Of a stretch of 64,000 nt of DNA, positions 63,444 to 64,000 are shown one piece after another. The notes beneath the pieces were generated by a model. That model made no database searches. It saw only the letters and a program-made list of their open reading frames with translations, and was not told where the DNA came from. Source of the stretch: an uncultured Oscillospiraceae bacterium. Its GTDB lineage: Bacteria; Bacillota; Clostridia; Oscillospirales; Oscillospiraceae. Position 1 is the first letter of the stretch; every line of letters starts with the position of its first letter. The position numbers and the translations under genes were made by a program. Location: contig CAKUAS010000011.1 of assembly GCA_934636655.1 (NCBI GenBank), positions 8,598 through 72,597 of the forward strand, written 5' to 3'.

Positions 63444-63519
63444 GCGGGCATAGCTCATCCGGTAGAGCGCCACCTTGCCAAGGTGGAGGTAGCGAGTTCG
63501 AGTCTCGTTGCCCGCTCCA
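63444..63519 (+). tRNA. tRNA-Gly (anticodon GCC)
   Basis: 76 nt with CCA. Acceptor GCGGGCA/TGCCCGC; anticodon stem CCACC/GGTGG with loop TTGCCAA; T-arm GTTCGAGTC. Confidence 0.95.
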
Positions 63520-63526
63520 AAAAAAC

Positions 63527-63559
63527 GTTTGCAGGCTGCGTTATCAAAAGCCTGCAAAC
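63527..63559. terminator. Hairpin between tRNA-Gly and tRNA-Cys
   Basis: GTTTGCAGGCT (63527-63537) and AGCCTGCAAAC (63549-63559), preceded by an A-run. No T-run follows on the plus strand, so it may be a processing spacer or a weak terminator. Confidence 0.5.
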
Positions 63560-63565
63560 TAATAT

Positions 63566-63640
63566 GGCGTCATAGCCAAGTGGTAAGGCAGCGGACTGCA
63601 AATCCGCGATTCCCCGGTTCAAATCCGGGTGACGCCTCCA
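63566..63640 (+). tRNA. tRNA-Cys (anticodon GCA)
   Basis: 75 nt with CCA. Acceptor GGCGTCA/TGACGCC; anticodon stem GCGGA/TCCGC with loop CTGCAAA; T-arm GGTTCAAATCC. Confidence 0.95.
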
Positions 63641-64000
63641 TATTAACTAAACGGTATAGATGCGTCTGGCGAAAAGCCAGGCGCATCAACCGTTTCCGGG
63701 CTTTTTCAGGCCCGGATTATTTCTTTCAAGCCATAGATACAAATCGCTGTTTCAGAGCGTCTGCCCCGATTCGAACCGGGCGTTTTCCCTTTTCGGGCAG
63801 ATGCGTTCAGCCAGCGCCCTTTTTGAGCGGCGATTTTTCCGGCTGGCAGCGGTATTTTTCTCAAAAAAGAATCACAAAGATTTGGGCGTCGTTTTGTTGG
63901 TCTTGCCAGGCCAATGGAGCGGCGCCCTTTTTCATTTCAAAAAGGGCGCTGGTGTCAGCGTCAATTTTTTGTGGGCCGGAGCATGATCGCTCTGGCCTTA
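63641..64000. other. Hairpin-rich non-coding tail
   Basis: No credible gene. At least five inverted repeats occur: GATGCGTCTGGC/GCCAGGCGCATC with G-T pairs (about 63657-63688, likely tRNA terminator region), CCGGGC/GCCCGG near 63697-63717, TCTGCCC/GGGCAGA (63760-63801), GCGCCCTTTTT/AAAAAGGGCGC (63922-63949) and GGCCGGAGC/GCTCTGGCC (63974-63997). The plus-strand 108-codon frame here is low-complexity and not protein-like. Confidence 0.5.

Noticed and set aside
63757..63805. Minus-strand tRNA suggested by GGTTCGAATC
   Set aside because: No acceptor, D-arm or anticodon arm can be formed around it.
63660..63986. 108-codon plus-strand frame after the tRNA cluster
   Set aside because: It runs through several hairpins, has biased aromatic/Arg content, no ribosome site and no recognisable motif.

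Overview
The window looks like chromosomal DNA from an anaerobic, spore-forming member of the Clostridia, most like the Oscillospiraceae/Ruminococcaceae. The basis is an alpha/beta-type small acid-soluble spore protein gene, a 2-hydroxyacyl-CoA dehydratase operon with its iron-sulfur activator, tandem YhgE/Pip genes, BspA-type and SLH-type surface proteins, strong GGAGG ribosome sites, and many sigma-A promoters with exact 17-bp spacers. No phage, plasmid, transposase or CRISPR array is visible. The assignment is inference from gene content; no 16S gene is present.

Layout. 1-5.2 kb: a lipoprotein, then the ferrous-iron operon feoA-feoB-FeoB-associated peptide behind a promoter overlapped by two DtxR-like operator copies, then a secreted beta-propeller lipoprotein. 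5.2-10.7 kb: an untranslated element followed by a branched-chain amino-acid-type ABC operon (livK-H-M-G-F, minus strand). Its binding protein appears circularly permuted, the most striking observation here. 10.7-16 kb: tmcAL, ackA, cardiolipin synthase and an acyltransferase. 16-18.5 kb: rplU-rpmA-obgE with a structured leader, then ssp. 18.6-25.7 kb: two YhgE/Pip membrane proteins around a small membrane protein, and a BspA-like leucine-rich repeat protein. 25.8-29.1 kb: a cysteine/thio-modification cluster (leader peptide, cysK, HD protein, mnmA) facing an Rrf2 regulator with three cysteines. 29.2-33.3 kb: the dehydratase operon. 33.4-41.5 kb: alaX, a DNA polymerase IV gene divergent from a LexA/CI-like repressor, infC-rpmI-rplT with an attenuator leader, deoC, an SSB-like protein, lysA and a VOC protein. 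41.6-48.3 kb: glycogen synthesis genes glgB-glgA, a GH13 enzyme and an FMN hydroxyacid oxidase-like protein. 48.3-51.6 kb: an SLH protein with a putative metallopeptidase domain, a CIRCE-associated hsp20, and a membrane-anchored secreted protein. 51.6-55.7 kb: a polar amino-acid ABC transporter operon ending in an M20 amidohydrolase. 55.8-61.1 kb: znuA-C-B preceded by a eukaryote-type hexokinase gene, then an SPFH/NfeD pair. 61.2-63.7 kb: yerC, a methyltransferase, hslO and four tRNA genes (Val, Phe, Gly, Cys). The last 360 bases hold only hairpins.

How genes work together. Two ABC operons put the binding-protein gene first, with a hairpin before the permease, which suggests higher expression of the binding protein. 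glgB, glgA and the GH13 gene overlap and form one translationally coupled unit. hexokinase-znuA-znuC-znuB also form a chain of ATGA overlaps or 1-bp gaps. cysK, mnmA and the Rrf2 regulator are linked by sulfur metabolism. Start codons were chosen by Shine-Dalgarno position and promoter location; several differ from the longest open frame. Family names come from motif recognition by eye; no database search was run.
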